DNA from: Flavobacteriales bacterium
GTDB taxonomy: Bacteria; Bacteroidota; Bacteroidia; Flavobacteriales_D; Parvicellaceae
Assembly (NCBI GenBank): GCA_025210295.1
Contig: JAOASC010000044.1
Location: 1 to 64,000, forward strand
DNA: 64,000 nt
Reading direction: 5' to 3'
Under the pieces are notes generated by a model. The model was not told the origin of the DNA. It did no database searches and worked only from the letters and a program-made list of their open reading frames with translations. Position 1 is the stretch's first letter. The number at the start of each line of letters is the position of its first letter. Below, piece after piece: positions 17,192 through 25,541 of the stretch. Both the position numbers and the translations under genes were made by a program.

Positions 17192-19564
17192 ATGCACTAT
17201 TTAGATGAATTAAACGAACCCCAAAGAGCGGCTGCAGAGAATATCAATGGACCAATGATGGTCATTGCAGGAGCTGGTTCTGGGAAGACAAGGGTATTAA
17301 CATACAGAATTGCAAACATGATAGATAAAGGTATTGATCCTTTTAATATTCTATCATTAACGTTTACCAACAAAGCTGCAAAAGAGATGAAAGAGCGTAT
17401 CTCGAAAATGTTGGGAGATGGGCAGTCCCGTAATGTATGGTCAGGAACATTTCACTCTATTTTTGCACGTATTTTACGTTCCGAAAGTGAACGAATTGGT
17501 TACCCGAGTAATTTTACCATTTACGATACACAAGATTCTCGTAGTTTGATTAAGGCCATCGTAAAGGAAATGGGCTTAGACGATAAATTATACAAACCGT
17601 CTATTGTAGGTTCGAGAATATCATCAGCAAAGAATAATTTAATTTCGCCTCAAGCTTATTTGCAGAATACAGATATTCAGGCAGACGACAGAGAAACAGG
17701 AAGGAAAAAGCTGGGTGAAATTTATATGGAGTATGCTAAACGTTGCTTTAAGTCTGGAGCGATGGATTTTGATGATTTATTATTCAAAACCAATGTGCTG
17801 CTGAAAAACTTTCCTGATGTTTTAGAGAAATACCAAAATAAATTTAAATATATCCTCGTAGATGAGTACCAGGATACCAACTATTCTCAATATTTAATCG
17901 TAAAACGATTAGCAGCCAAAAATCAAAACCTGTGTGTAGTAGGGGATGATGCTCAAAGTATTTATGCTTTCCGTGGTGCTGACATTCAAAATATACTCAA
18001 CTTTAAGAAAGATTATCCTCAATACAAATTGTTTAAGCTAGAGCAAAATTATCGTTCTTCAAAAGTTATTGTAAATGCTGCAAATAGCATTATAAAAAAC
18101 AATAAAAAACAGATCCAAAAAAATGTTTGGACAGCCAATGAAGAGGGAGAAAAAATGCGAGTGATAAAAACCTATTCTGATAATGAAGAGGGAAAGTTTG
18201 TTGCCAATGATATTTTTGAAACTAAGCAGAATGAGCAAGTCAATAACATTGATTTTGCAATTTTATATCGAACCAACGCACAGTCAAGATCTTTTGAGGA
18301 AGCCCTAAGAAAGCTTAATATAAAGTATCGAATTTATGGTGGACTATCATTTTACCAACGTAAAGAAGTCAAAGATTTAATTGCTTATTTTAGGCTTACA
18401 GCAAACCATGATGACGAAGAGGCGTTAAAAAGAGTAATTAATTATCCCAAAAGAGGAATAGGAAAAGGTAGTCTTGAAAAAGCAACTGTAGCAGCTAGAG
18501 AAAATGACGTTTCCCTATGGGAAATGTTAAGTAATCTGCCTAAGTATAATTTGGGAATTAATACTGGGACAACGAATAAAATTGTGCAGTTTACGACAAT
18601 GATTAAGAGTTTTGCTACGAAATTGCAGACGATGTCAGCTGCTGATTTGGCCTATGAAATAGGTCAAGCGAGTGGTTTAACCCGTGAATTATACGCCGAT
18701 AAGACACCAGAAGGAGTAGCTCGTTATGAGAATATTCAAGAGCTGCAAAATGGTATTAAAGAATTTACAGAAAAGAGTAAAGCTGATGGCGTAGATGTGT
18801 TTTTACCAGATTTTTTATTGGATGTCGCTTTATTAACTGATGCCGATAATGATGATGAAGAAGATAATGATAAAGTTACTTTAATGACAATTCATGCTTC
18901 TAAAGGATTGGAATTTCCTTATGTATATATTGTTGGACTTGAGGAAGCTTTGTTCCCGTCTCAATTAGCATTAAACTCGAGAGCTGAATTAGAAGAGGAA
19001 CGTCGACTGTTTTATGTGGCGGTGACACGTGCAGAAAAAAAATGTACACTAAGTTATGCAATGAGTAGGTACCGTTGGGGAAATTTAATTTCTTGTGAAC
19101 CAAGTCGTTTTATAGAAGAAATTGATGAACGGTTCTTAGACTTAGCTCAGGCAGGCAGTCCTTCAGAAATGATGGGGAGCCCATCGGCTACTGGTGGTGG
19201 AACAAGTAGTTTTGGGTCGAGAAATACAGGAGGTGGTGTAGGTGCTAAACAACAGTTTGGCAGTCGCTTTAGTAAGCGAACAGTGATTCCTAAAACAACC
19301 GCGACAACAAAACCAGCCGCTCATAAACCATCGTTTGGAAACCGTAATTTAAAGAAGGTCTCTTCAGCAAGTTCTGCGCCAAGTAAACCTGTAGATACTT
19401 CTAAGTTAGCAGTCGGAGTAATCGTAAATCACGATCGTTTTGGGAAAGGAAAAATTTTAAAAATTGAGGGGGAAGCCCCCAATTTAAAAGCCACCGTTTT
19501 GTTTCCATCTAGTGGAGAAAAACAATTGCTTTTAAAATATGCTAAATTAACAGTGATTGGGTAG
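17192..19564 (+). CDS. uvrD: UvrD/PcrA-type ATP-dependent DNA helicase
   Basis: A 790-residue superfamily 1A 3'-5' helicase used in DNA repair and in clearing proteins from DNA. Motifs in order: Q motif (LNEPQRAA), Walker A AGAGSGKT at 26-33, Ia (LSLTFTNKAAKEM), Walker B/II VDEYQDTN, III (GDDAQSIYAFRGA), IV (FAILYRTNAQSR), V (LMTIHASKGLEFPYV) and VI (FYVAVTRAEKK). A Ser/Gly/Thr-rich linker (about 655-735) joins a small C-terminal Tudor-like domain (VGVIVNHDRFGKGKILKI), as in PcrA/UvrD, where it contacts RNA polymerase. It is likely leaderless. It could equally be called pcrA. Confidence 0.96.
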   Translation: MHYLDELNEPQRAAAENINGPMMVIAGAGSGKTRVLTYRIANMIDKGIDPFNILSLTFTNKAAKEMKERISKMLGDGQSRNVWSGTFHSIFARILRSESERIGYPSNFTIYDTQDSRSLIKAIVKEMGLDDKLYKPSIVGSRISSAKNNLISPQAYLQNTDIQADDRETGRKKLGEIYMEYAKRCFKSGAMDFDDLLFKTNVLLKNFPDVLEKYQNKFKYILVDEYQDTNYSQYLIVKRLAAKNQNLCVVGDDAQSIYAFRGADIQNILNFKKDYPQYKLFKLEQNYRSSKVIVNAANSIIKNNKKQIQKNVWTANEEGEKMRVIKTYSDNEEGKFVANDIFETKQNEQVNNIDFAILYRTNAQSRSFEEALRKLNIKYRIYGGLSFYQRKEVKDLIAYFRLTANHDDEEALKRVINYPKRGIGKGSLEKATVAARENDVSLWEMLSNLPKYNLGINTGTTNKIVQFTTMIKSFATKLQTMSAADLAYEIGQASGLTRELYADKTPEGVARYENIQELQNGIKEFTEKSKADGVDVFLPDFLLDVALLTDADNDDEEDNDKVTLMTIHASKGLEFPYVYIVGLEEALFPSQLALNSRAELEEERRLFYVAVTRAEKKCTLSYAMSRYRWGNLISCEPSRFIEEIDERFLDLAQAGSPSEMMGSPSATGGGTSSFGSRNTGGGVGAKQQFGSRFSKRTVIPKTTATTKPAAHKPSFGNRNLKKVSSASSAPSKPVDTSKLAVGVIVNHDRFGKGKILKIEGEAPNLKATVLFPSSGEKQLLLKYAKLTVIG

Positions 19565-19592
19565 CTTTATTTATTAACGGCATAAAAATTGA

Positions 19593-19618
19593 ATGCCTAA
19601 CTATTGAAAATTAGGCAT
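19593..19618 (+). terminator. Weak hairpin after uvrD
   Basis: ATGCCTAA (19593-19600) and TTAGGCAT (19611-19618) form an 8-bp stem with a 10-base loop, 29 bases after the stop codon. No T-run follows, so termination efficiency is doubtful. Confidence 0.4.
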
Positions 19619-19655
19619 AGAATGCTTATTATTACATTAATTTAAACAACTAGAC

Positions 19656-20420
19656 ATGAAAAAAACAACATTTATTTTAAGCATATTGGCTTTCTTATTT
19701 ATTTCTATTTCAGGAATTTCTCAAACGGAAAAAGAGCTGTATGCACAAGGATTGAAGTATAAAAAGCAAGTGAACAACAAAAAAATGTTAGTCACTTTTA
19801 AGAAGCTGGTAGAGTTAAAACCAGAAAATGTAGATTACTTATCGCACTTAAGCTTTGCATTTAGTAAAGTAGGAGCAAACTTGGAAGAAGAAGCAACGCA
19901 ATTAAAGTATTATGCTAAGGCTAAAACATTGGCAGCAAAAGCTAAAGGGTTAGACGATAACCATTCTTTTGCACATTATACTTATGCATTAGCATTAGCA
20001 AGAGAAAATGAGAATGCAAGTTCTAAAACAAAAATTTCTAATGCTAAAGAAATTCAAAAAGAATGTGACAAAGCATTGGCTTTAAACCCAAATGAAGCAG
20101 GTGCATACCATATTATGGGAAGATGGCATAGAACTTTTGCAGGGTTTGGAAAAACAAAGACTGCTTTAGTTAATACCTTTTTTGGAGGAAAACCAGAAGG
20201 AGGAACTTATGCAGATGCTGTTTCTAACTTGAAAAAGGCAATTAAATTAGAGCCTTGGTATATGCTACATACTTATGAATTGGCTGTTACTTACCATGAA
20301 ATGGGGAAAGACGATTTAGCAAAAGAGTTTGTAAAGAAAGCGATGAAATTGCCACAAACTTATGAAGATGCTAAGAAATGCTATAAAAAATGTGAGGCTT
20401 TATTGAAAGAGCTAGAATAA
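19656..20420 (+). CDS. Secreted TPR-repeat protein
   Basis: A 254-residue protein with a signal peptide (1-22, ending SGISQ). The rest is helical TPR-like: KLVELKPENVDYLSHLSFAF, a central block around ALALARENENAS, ALALNPNEAGAYHIMGRWHR, and AIKLEPWYMLHTYELAVTYH. The motif GAYHIMGRWHRTFAGF resembles the RMD (regulator of microtubule dynamics)-like TPR family found in many bacteria. It is probably periplasmic and scaffolds other proteins; no enzyme motif is visible. It is monocistronic, with a strong terminator 23 bases after the stop codon. Confidence 0.85.
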   Translation: MKKTTFILSILAFLFISISGISQTEKELYAQGLKYKKQVNNKKMLVTFKKLVELKPENVDYLSHLSFAFSKVGANLEEEATQLKYYAKAKTLAAKAKGLDDNHSFAHYTYALALARENENASSKTKISNAKEIQKECDKALALNPNEAGAYHIMGRWHRTFAGFGKTKTALVNTFFGGKPEGGTYADAVSNLKKAIKLEPWYMLHTYELAVTYHEMGKDDLAKEFVKKAMKLPQTYEDAKKCYKKCEALLKELE

Positions 20421-20442
20421 GAAGTAATTTAAAAGAATAAAT

Positions 20443-20474
20443 AAAAGCGTGTCATATTATAATGGCACGCTTTT
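20443..20474 (+). terminator. Terminator of the TPR gene
   Basis: AAAAGCGTGTCAT (20443-20455) pairs with ATGGCACGCTTTT (20462-20474), 13 bp with one T-G pair and a 6-base loop. The T-run continues downstream. Confidence 0.9.
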
Positions 20475-20523
20475 TTTATGCTTTGTATTAAACCTTTCCC
20501 TTTTCAATTAGTCATAACAGTAT

Positions 20524-21861
20524 ATGAAATTAACACAACAACATAAAAACCATTTATACGCAAGAACTTCGTTTTTTACGCATCTTAAACACCAAAGTGA
20601 TAGTGACAATGTAAAAACAGTTGTCGATACAATCATCAATAATCAAGTTGGTCAACCCATTACAATAGATTTGCCTGAATATAATCCGATTTCAATGAAA
20701 AAGCTTTCAAAAGCCAAGGGAAAAGCATTAAAACGAGCGTGGAAAAAGGAGGTGGTTCAAATCAATCAGAAATGGATTCAGCAGATGTTGGAGGAGGATA
20801 AGAGTTTTATAGAAAAAATGACACTGTTTTGGCATGGGCATTTTGCTTGTGATACAAGTAAGAATCCATATACAACTTTACAATTGAATAATCTTTTAAG
20901 AAAGCATGCTTTAGGGAACTTTAAAGATTTGTTGTTGGCAGTTTCACAGTCTGCGGGGATGATTAACTACTTGCATTTAAAGCAAAATAAAAAGAAAAAA
21001 CCCAACGAAGATTTTGCCCGAGAATTGTGTGAGTTGTTTACCTTGGGAAGAGATGTAGATTATACGGAGAATGATGTCAAAGAAATTGCTAGAGCGTTTA
21101 CAGGTTGGACAATTTCTCCAATGGGTGATTTTATGTTTAATGAAAAGCAACATGATGCAGGAGTAAAAACCATTTTTGGACAATCTGGGAATTTTAAAGG
21201 AGAAGATGTATTAAAGTTAATTACAGATAACCCCAATACCGCAAAATTTATAGCAACAAAACTTTATCGTTTTTTTGTTGTTGATCGATTGGATAAAGCT
21301 AACATTCAAGCAATCGCTCAAGTACTTTATGAATCAGATTATGACCTTACCAAGACAATGAAATACTTGTTCAATGCAACCTGGTTTTATCAGGCAGAGG
21401 GGAAGCTAATCAAAAGTCCGATTGATCTATTAGTGGGAATGGGAAAGACATTTGATTTAAAGTTTGTAAGAGCAAATATATTGATAAAGTATCAGAAGTA
21501 TTTGGGGCAAGTTTTATTTAAACCACCAAATGTTGCGGGTTGGTCAGGAGGTAGAGATTGGATAGATGCTTCGCGATTAGCCTTTCGATTAAGGTTGGGG
21601 TCCCTCATTTTAAATAAAGGCAGTTTTCAAATAGATACAGGTGCAGATTTGGATGAGCGTTCTGAGGATAAAGTGAATGCTAAATTTACACGTTTTTATG
21701 AAGAAATTAATTGGCAAAGCTTTGCAGAAAATATAAAAGGAGGAAACGTATATGATGTACTGATAAGAACAGAAAACCCCATTCTAAGAGCGCAATTTAG
21801 TGATAAAGAAAAATCAACAATTGTAAAGTTAATCTCAACACCAGATTATCAATTAACCTAA
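20524..21861 (+). CDS. DUF1800 family protein
   Basis: A 445-residue protein. Family features visible are MTLFWHGHFAC, LLRKHALGNFKDLLLAVSQS, FARELCELFTLG, YTENDVKEIARAFTGWT, HDAGVKTIFGQSG and KPPNVAGWSGGRDWID. DUF1800 proteins occur next to DUF1501 proteins in many Bacteroidota and Planctomycetes. Their biochemical role is unknown. There is no obvious N-terminal signal peptide, while the partner has a twin-arginine-like leader, so the two might be exported together. The DUF1501 gene starts 11 bases downstream, so they form an operon. Confidence 0.92.
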   Translation: MKLTQQHKNHLYARTSFFTHLKHQSDSDNVKTVVDTIINNQVGQPITIDLPEYNPISMKKLSKAKGKALKRAWKKEVVQINQKWIQQMLEEDKSFIEKMTLFWHGHFACDTSKNPYTTLQLNNLLRKHALGNFKDLLLAVSQSAGMINYLHLKQNKKKKPNEDFARELCELFTLGRDVDYTENDVKEIARAFTGWTISPMGDFMFNEKQHDAGVKTIFGQSGNFKGEDVLKLITDNPNTAKFIATKLYRFFVVDRLDKANIQAIAQVLYESDYDLTKTMKYLFNATWFYQAEGKLIKSPIDLLVGMGKTFDLKFVRANILIKYQKYLGQVLFKPPNVAGWSGGRDWIDASRLAFRLRLGSLILNKGSFQIDTGADLDERSEDKVNAKFTRFYEEINWQSFAENIKGGNVYDVLIRTENPILRAQFSDKEKSTIVKLISTPDYQLT

Positions 21862-21872
21862 TACTAAAGACT

Positions 21873-23051
21873 ATGAAAAGAAGAGAATTTTTAAAAAAGA
21901 CTGGGGTCATTACAGCAGGATCTTTATTGCTGCCTTCATTTTTGAGAGCGAATTCATTTTCAAATTCATTAGTAAATGGAATGAAAAGGTTAGTAATTGT
22001 TCAACTCAGTGGTGGAAATGATGGGATAAATACTGTTGTTCCTTATGGATTAGATGAATATTATAACAATCGAATAAGGATAGGTTTAAAAGAAGAAAGC
22101 TTGTTAAAAATCAATCATCAATTTGGTTTTAATCCAGCATTAAAGGGACTTTATAAATTACATCAAGAGGGAATGGTATCTTTAATCAATTCGGTAGGAT
22201 ACCCTAACCCTAGCCGTTCGCATTTTAGGTCCATGGATATCTGGCATACCGCTTCTAATTCTGAAGAGTATAAAACATCAGGATGGATAGGACAATATCT
22301 AGATAGTTATTGCCAAAATGCATACCAAGCAATAGAGTTAAATGGGAATTTATCATTAGCACTAAAAGGAAAAACAAAAAGTGGAATAGCTTTTACCAAT
22401 CCTGAGGCATTTTATAAGAGCATCAATGCTCCATTTTATCAGGAATTGAAAGCGATAAAAACTACCAATACTGAATTAGATTTTATGTACAAAGTATTTA
22501 ACGATACCAAAAATTCAGCAAAGTATATTTACGATCAACACCAGCTTGTTTCCAATACCGTCGATTATGGAAGAGGAGTTTTTGGACAACAATTAAAAGA
22601 AATAGCTACGCTCATACAATCAGATATACAAACGCCTGTCTTTTATACAGCGCTAAAAGGGTTTGATACGCATGTCAATCAATTGGGAAATCATAATCGT
22701 TTATTAAAGCTTTTAGATGAAGGGTTAAGTGCTTTTGTAGCAGATTTGGAAAAAGATGATTTAATGAAAGAGACTACCATCTTAGTCTTTTCAGAATTTG
22801 GAAGGCGATTAAAAGAAAATGCAAGTAGAGGAACAGATCATGGAGCAGCCAATATTTCTTTTGTAATAGATAAGAATTTATCTCAACAAGCACATCAATT
22901 CAATACCATTGATTTGTCGGACTTACATAGAGGAGACCCGAAATATCAAGTAGATTTTAGAAGTATTTATCAAGAACTTTTAACCCATCGTTTAAATGTT
23001 GATGCAAAAAAAGTTTTGGGAAAATCATATCAAAGTTTAGGGTTGTTTTAA
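21873..23051 (+). CDS. DUF1501 family protein with Tat-like leader
   Basis: A 392-residue protein with a twin-arginine-like leader MKRREFLKKTGVITAGSLLL followed by PSFLRANSF, so it is likely exported folded. Family motifs are LSGGNDGINTVVPYG, NPSRSHFRSMDIWHTAS, GFDTHVNQLGNHNRLL, FSEFGRRLKENASRGTDHG and a DLHRGDPKYQVDFRSIYQEL tail. The domain is related to the sulfatase/alkaline phosphatase fold, but no substrate is known. It is encoded with the DUF1800 gene 11 bases upstream. Its last codons lie inside a hairpin shared with the convergent rnr gene. Confidence 0.92.
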   Translation: MKRREFLKKTGVITAGSLLLPSFLRANSFSNSLVNGMKRLVIVQLSGGNDGINTVVPYGLDEYYNNRIRIGLKEESLLKINHQFGFNPALKGLYKLHQEGMVSLINSVGYPNPSRSHFRSMDIWHTASNSEEYKTSGWIGQYLDSYCQNAYQAIELNGNLSLALKGKTKSGIAFTNPEAFYKSINAPFYQELKAIKTTNTELDFMYKVFNDTKNSAKYIYDQHQLVSNTVDYGRGVFGQQLKEIATLIQSDIQTPVFYTALKGFDTHVNQLGNHNRLLKLLDEGLSAFVADLEKDDLMKETTILVFSEFGRRLKENASRGTDHGAANISFVIDKNLSQQAHQFNTIDLSDLHRGDPKYQVDFRSIYQELLTHRLNVDAKKVLGKSYQSLGLF

Positions 23052-23063
23052 GCCCTAAACTTT
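23032..23063. terminator. Shared bidirectional terminator overlapping two stop codons
   Basis: AAAGTTTAGGG (23032-23042) and CCCTAAACTTT (23053-23063) form a perfect 11-bp stem with a 10-base loop. The left arm and loop contain the last codons and stop of the DUF1501 gene. The right arm reaches into the rnr stop codon. Confidence 0.75.
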
Positions 23064-25221
23064 ATTCTGTTACTTTCTCAGTCAATTCCAAGTCAATTTG
23101 CTTTTTAATTAGATCAACATGCTTAACCCAAACAGTTACTTGTTGACCTAAATGAAACTTGTTGTCAGATTGGAACGATTCTAATTGTTTAGATTTATGA
23201 TTGTAGAAAAAAGAGCCATCTTCAATGGTTCGTATATGTGCAAGCCCTTCGCATTTAGTCTCGTTTAATTCTACAAAAATTCCCCATTCAGTTACTCCCG
23301 TTATTTTCCCCTCGAAGACTTCACCAATTTTATCGCTCATAAACTTCACCTGCATGTATTTAACTGATGCACGTTCAGCATTTGTGGCTTCTTTTTCAGT
23401 AGCAGAAATATGTTGGCAACGATCTTCTAGGTCGTTTGTAATATATTTTTTGTTGGTAAGCTTAGCTTGTAAAATTCGATGGACTAATAAATCAGCATAT
23501 CTTCTAATTGGTGAAGTGAAATGTGCATAATAACGGAATCCTAATCCATAATGTCCAATGTTTTCAGTTGAATATTCGGCTTTAGACATCGAACGAATGA
23601 CCATTGGCCCAATAATATGCAATTCATCTTTTGCTTTGGCTTCAAGCATTACTTTATTCAAAGCATAAGCAATAGGCTTGTTTTTAACCTCTTTTATTTG
23701 ATAACCAAATTCATTTAAAAAGATTTTTAAATCCGCTATTTTTTCACTGTTAGGTTCATCATGAATACGGTAAACTAAAGGAACAATCGTTTTGTTTTTT
23801 GCAGGTTCCCCAACAAATGCTGCGACACGTTTATTGGCGAGAAGCATGTACTCCTCAATCAGTTTATTTGCATCTTTAGATACTTTTAAAACGATTCCTA
23901 AAGGATTCCCATCTTCATCCAATCGAAAACGTACTTCTTGACTTTCAACATTTAACGCGCCATTTTCTAAGCGAGCTCCTCGCATAATCTTAGCAATGCG
24001 ATCCATTTCTAAAATCACTGGACCATAAGTCTCGTCAGTAACAGTTCCTTCGATGATTTCTTGAGCTTGCTCGTAAGTAAAACGTTTGTCGGAATATATA
24101 ATTGTTTTTCCAAACCATTCTTTGAGTACTTCTCCTTTTTCGTTAAACTCAAATACAGCAGAAAACGTTAGCTTAGTCTCTTCTGGTCTTAATGAGCATA
24201 ATTTGTTGGATAAGACTTCAGGTAACATAGGAATTACTCGATCTACTAAGTATACAGAGTTCCCTCTAGCATAAGCTTCCTGGTCTAATGCTGAGTTGGG
24301 GAGTACATAATGACTCACGTCAGCAATGTGAATCCCAATTTCTATATTTCCATTTTCGAGTTGTTGATACGATAATGCATCGTCAAAATCTTTTGCGTCA
24401 ACTGGATCAATGGTAAAAGTAAGAATGTCTCTAAAATCTCTTCGGTCTTTTACAACCTCATCGTAGTTGGCTTCCTTAATATTATTGGCTTCCTTTTCAA
24501 CTTGTTTTGGAAATTCATACGGGAATCCAAATTCAGATAAAATAGAATTCATCTCTACATCAATGTTTCCAGGCATTCCTAAACGATCTATAACAGCTCC
24601 AAATGGACTTTTATTATTGCTCGGCCATGTTAGCAATTTAACTTTAACTTTTTCACCGTCTTTTGCTCCGTGTAAATGTCCTCTATCAATAAAGAAGTCA
24701 ACAGGCATGTTCTTATCATCTGGTCTAACAAATACAGCTCTAGAAGATTTATCTACAGTTCCTATAAATTCAGTTCTGTTGCGTTCAACAATTTCAATGA
24801 CTTTCCCTTCTTGCTTTCCTTTTCGTTCAGAAACAGCAACGCGCACTGTATCTTTTTGTAGGGCTTTACCTGTATTGGAAGAATGAATATATATATCATC
24901 TTCTCTACCTTCAACAATCAGATAAGCAGAACCTCTTGAATTAAAATCAATTTTTCCAATTAATTCTTCTTGCTCTTGTCCTGCATAGTTTGCTTTGTAT
25001 TTTCCACTACCTACATGTCTAATCCAGTCATTCCCCTCAAGTTCAATAAGTATGGTGTTCATTAGCTTTCGTTCATTTCCATTCGCTAAGCCTAATGCTT
25101 TAGACATATCTTTGTAGTTGAAAGCTGTTTCGGGGTTGTGGTCAAAAACTTTTAAGGTTTTCTGAATTAATTTTTTCTTTAAAGTAGCTGGGGTTTTTCT
25201 TTTATTTCTTTTTTTACTCAT
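23062..25221 (-). CDS. rnr: Ribonuclease R
   Basis: A 719-residue 3'-5' exoribonuclease of the RNB family, which degrades structured RNA, including rRNA and tRNA fragments. An N-terminal winged-helix region (about 10-65, KLIQKTLKVFDHNPETAFNY) precedes cold-shock-type OB domains (GKIDFNSRGSAYLIV, FIGTVDKSSRAVFV). The RNB catalytic domain has the acidic cluster DPVDAKDFDDALSY, HIADVSHYV and VIPMLPEVLSNKLCSLRPEE. A C-terminal S1 domain (GEVFEGKITGVTEWGIFVEL) follows. It is a monocistronic gene convergent with DUF1501. Its 5' region is AT-rich and has only a tentative promoter box. Confidence 0.97.
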   Translation of the reverse strand: MSKKRNKRKTPATLKKKLIQKTLKVFDHNPETAFNYKDMSKALGLANGNERKLMNTILIELEGNDWIRHVGSGKYKANYAGQEQEELIGKIDFNSRGSAYLIVEGREDDIYIHSSNTGKALQKDTVRVAVSERKGKQEGKVIEIVERNRTEFIGTVDKSSRAVFVRPDDKNMPVDFFIDRGHLHGAKDGEKVKVKLLTWPSNNKSPFGAVIDRLGMPGNIDVEMNSILSEFGFPYEFPKQVEKEANNIKEANYDEVVKDRRDFRDILTFTIDPVDAKDFDDALSYQQLENGNIEIGIHIADVSHYVLPNSALDQEAYARGNSVYLVDRVIPMLPEVLSNKLCSLRPEETKLTFSAVFEFNEKGEVLKEWFGKTIIYSDKRFTYEQAQEIIEGTVTDETYGPVILEMDRIAKIMRGARLENGALNVESQEVRFRLDEDGNPLGIVLKVSKDANKLIEEYMLLANKRVAAFVGEPAKNKTIVPLVYRIHDEPNSEKIADLKIFLNEFGYQIKEVKNKPIAYALNKVMLEAKAKDELHIIGPMVIRSMSKAEYSTENIGHYGLGFRYYAHFTSPIRRYADLLVHRILQAKLTNKKYITNDLEDRCQHISATEKEATNAERASVKYMQVKFMSDKIGEVFEGKITGVTEWGIFVELNETKCEGLAHIRTIEDGSFFYNHKSKQLESFQSDNKFHLGQQVTVWVKHVDLIKKQIDLELTEKVTE

Positions 25222-25541
25222 ATTTTAAATTTAACATCACTAGACTGATTTATAAAATCGATATAATGTGATGGAACATCGTGTTTGATTGATTTGGCGA
25301 TGTTGGTTTGAATAGCTCCTTTGAAACTTTGTGTACTAAGATATTGAAAAACGATTTTCAATGGAATAGTTAAGGAGTTTAGATGATTAGCTCTCGTAAA
25401 AGATACTAATTTTTAAATTAAATAGTAGTTGAATAACTTTAATTCGTAGCAAAAGTAATGATATTCTGATAAGAATGTATTAAAAAAATGTTATTTTATT
25501 GTTTGGTTGATTTAAACTATTGGTTTTTGACTAAAAAGAAA
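25222..25541. other. 320-base gene-free region between rnr and the GH39-like gene
   Basis: AT-rich DNA upstream of rnr and downstream of the glycosidase gene, both on the minus strand. The only signal I can point to is TACTTTTG on the minus strand (complement of 25450-25457), a perfect -7 box match that would give rnr a 5' leader of about 220 bases. I see no hairpin terminator, RNA gene or convincing short coding sequence. Confidence 0.5.
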
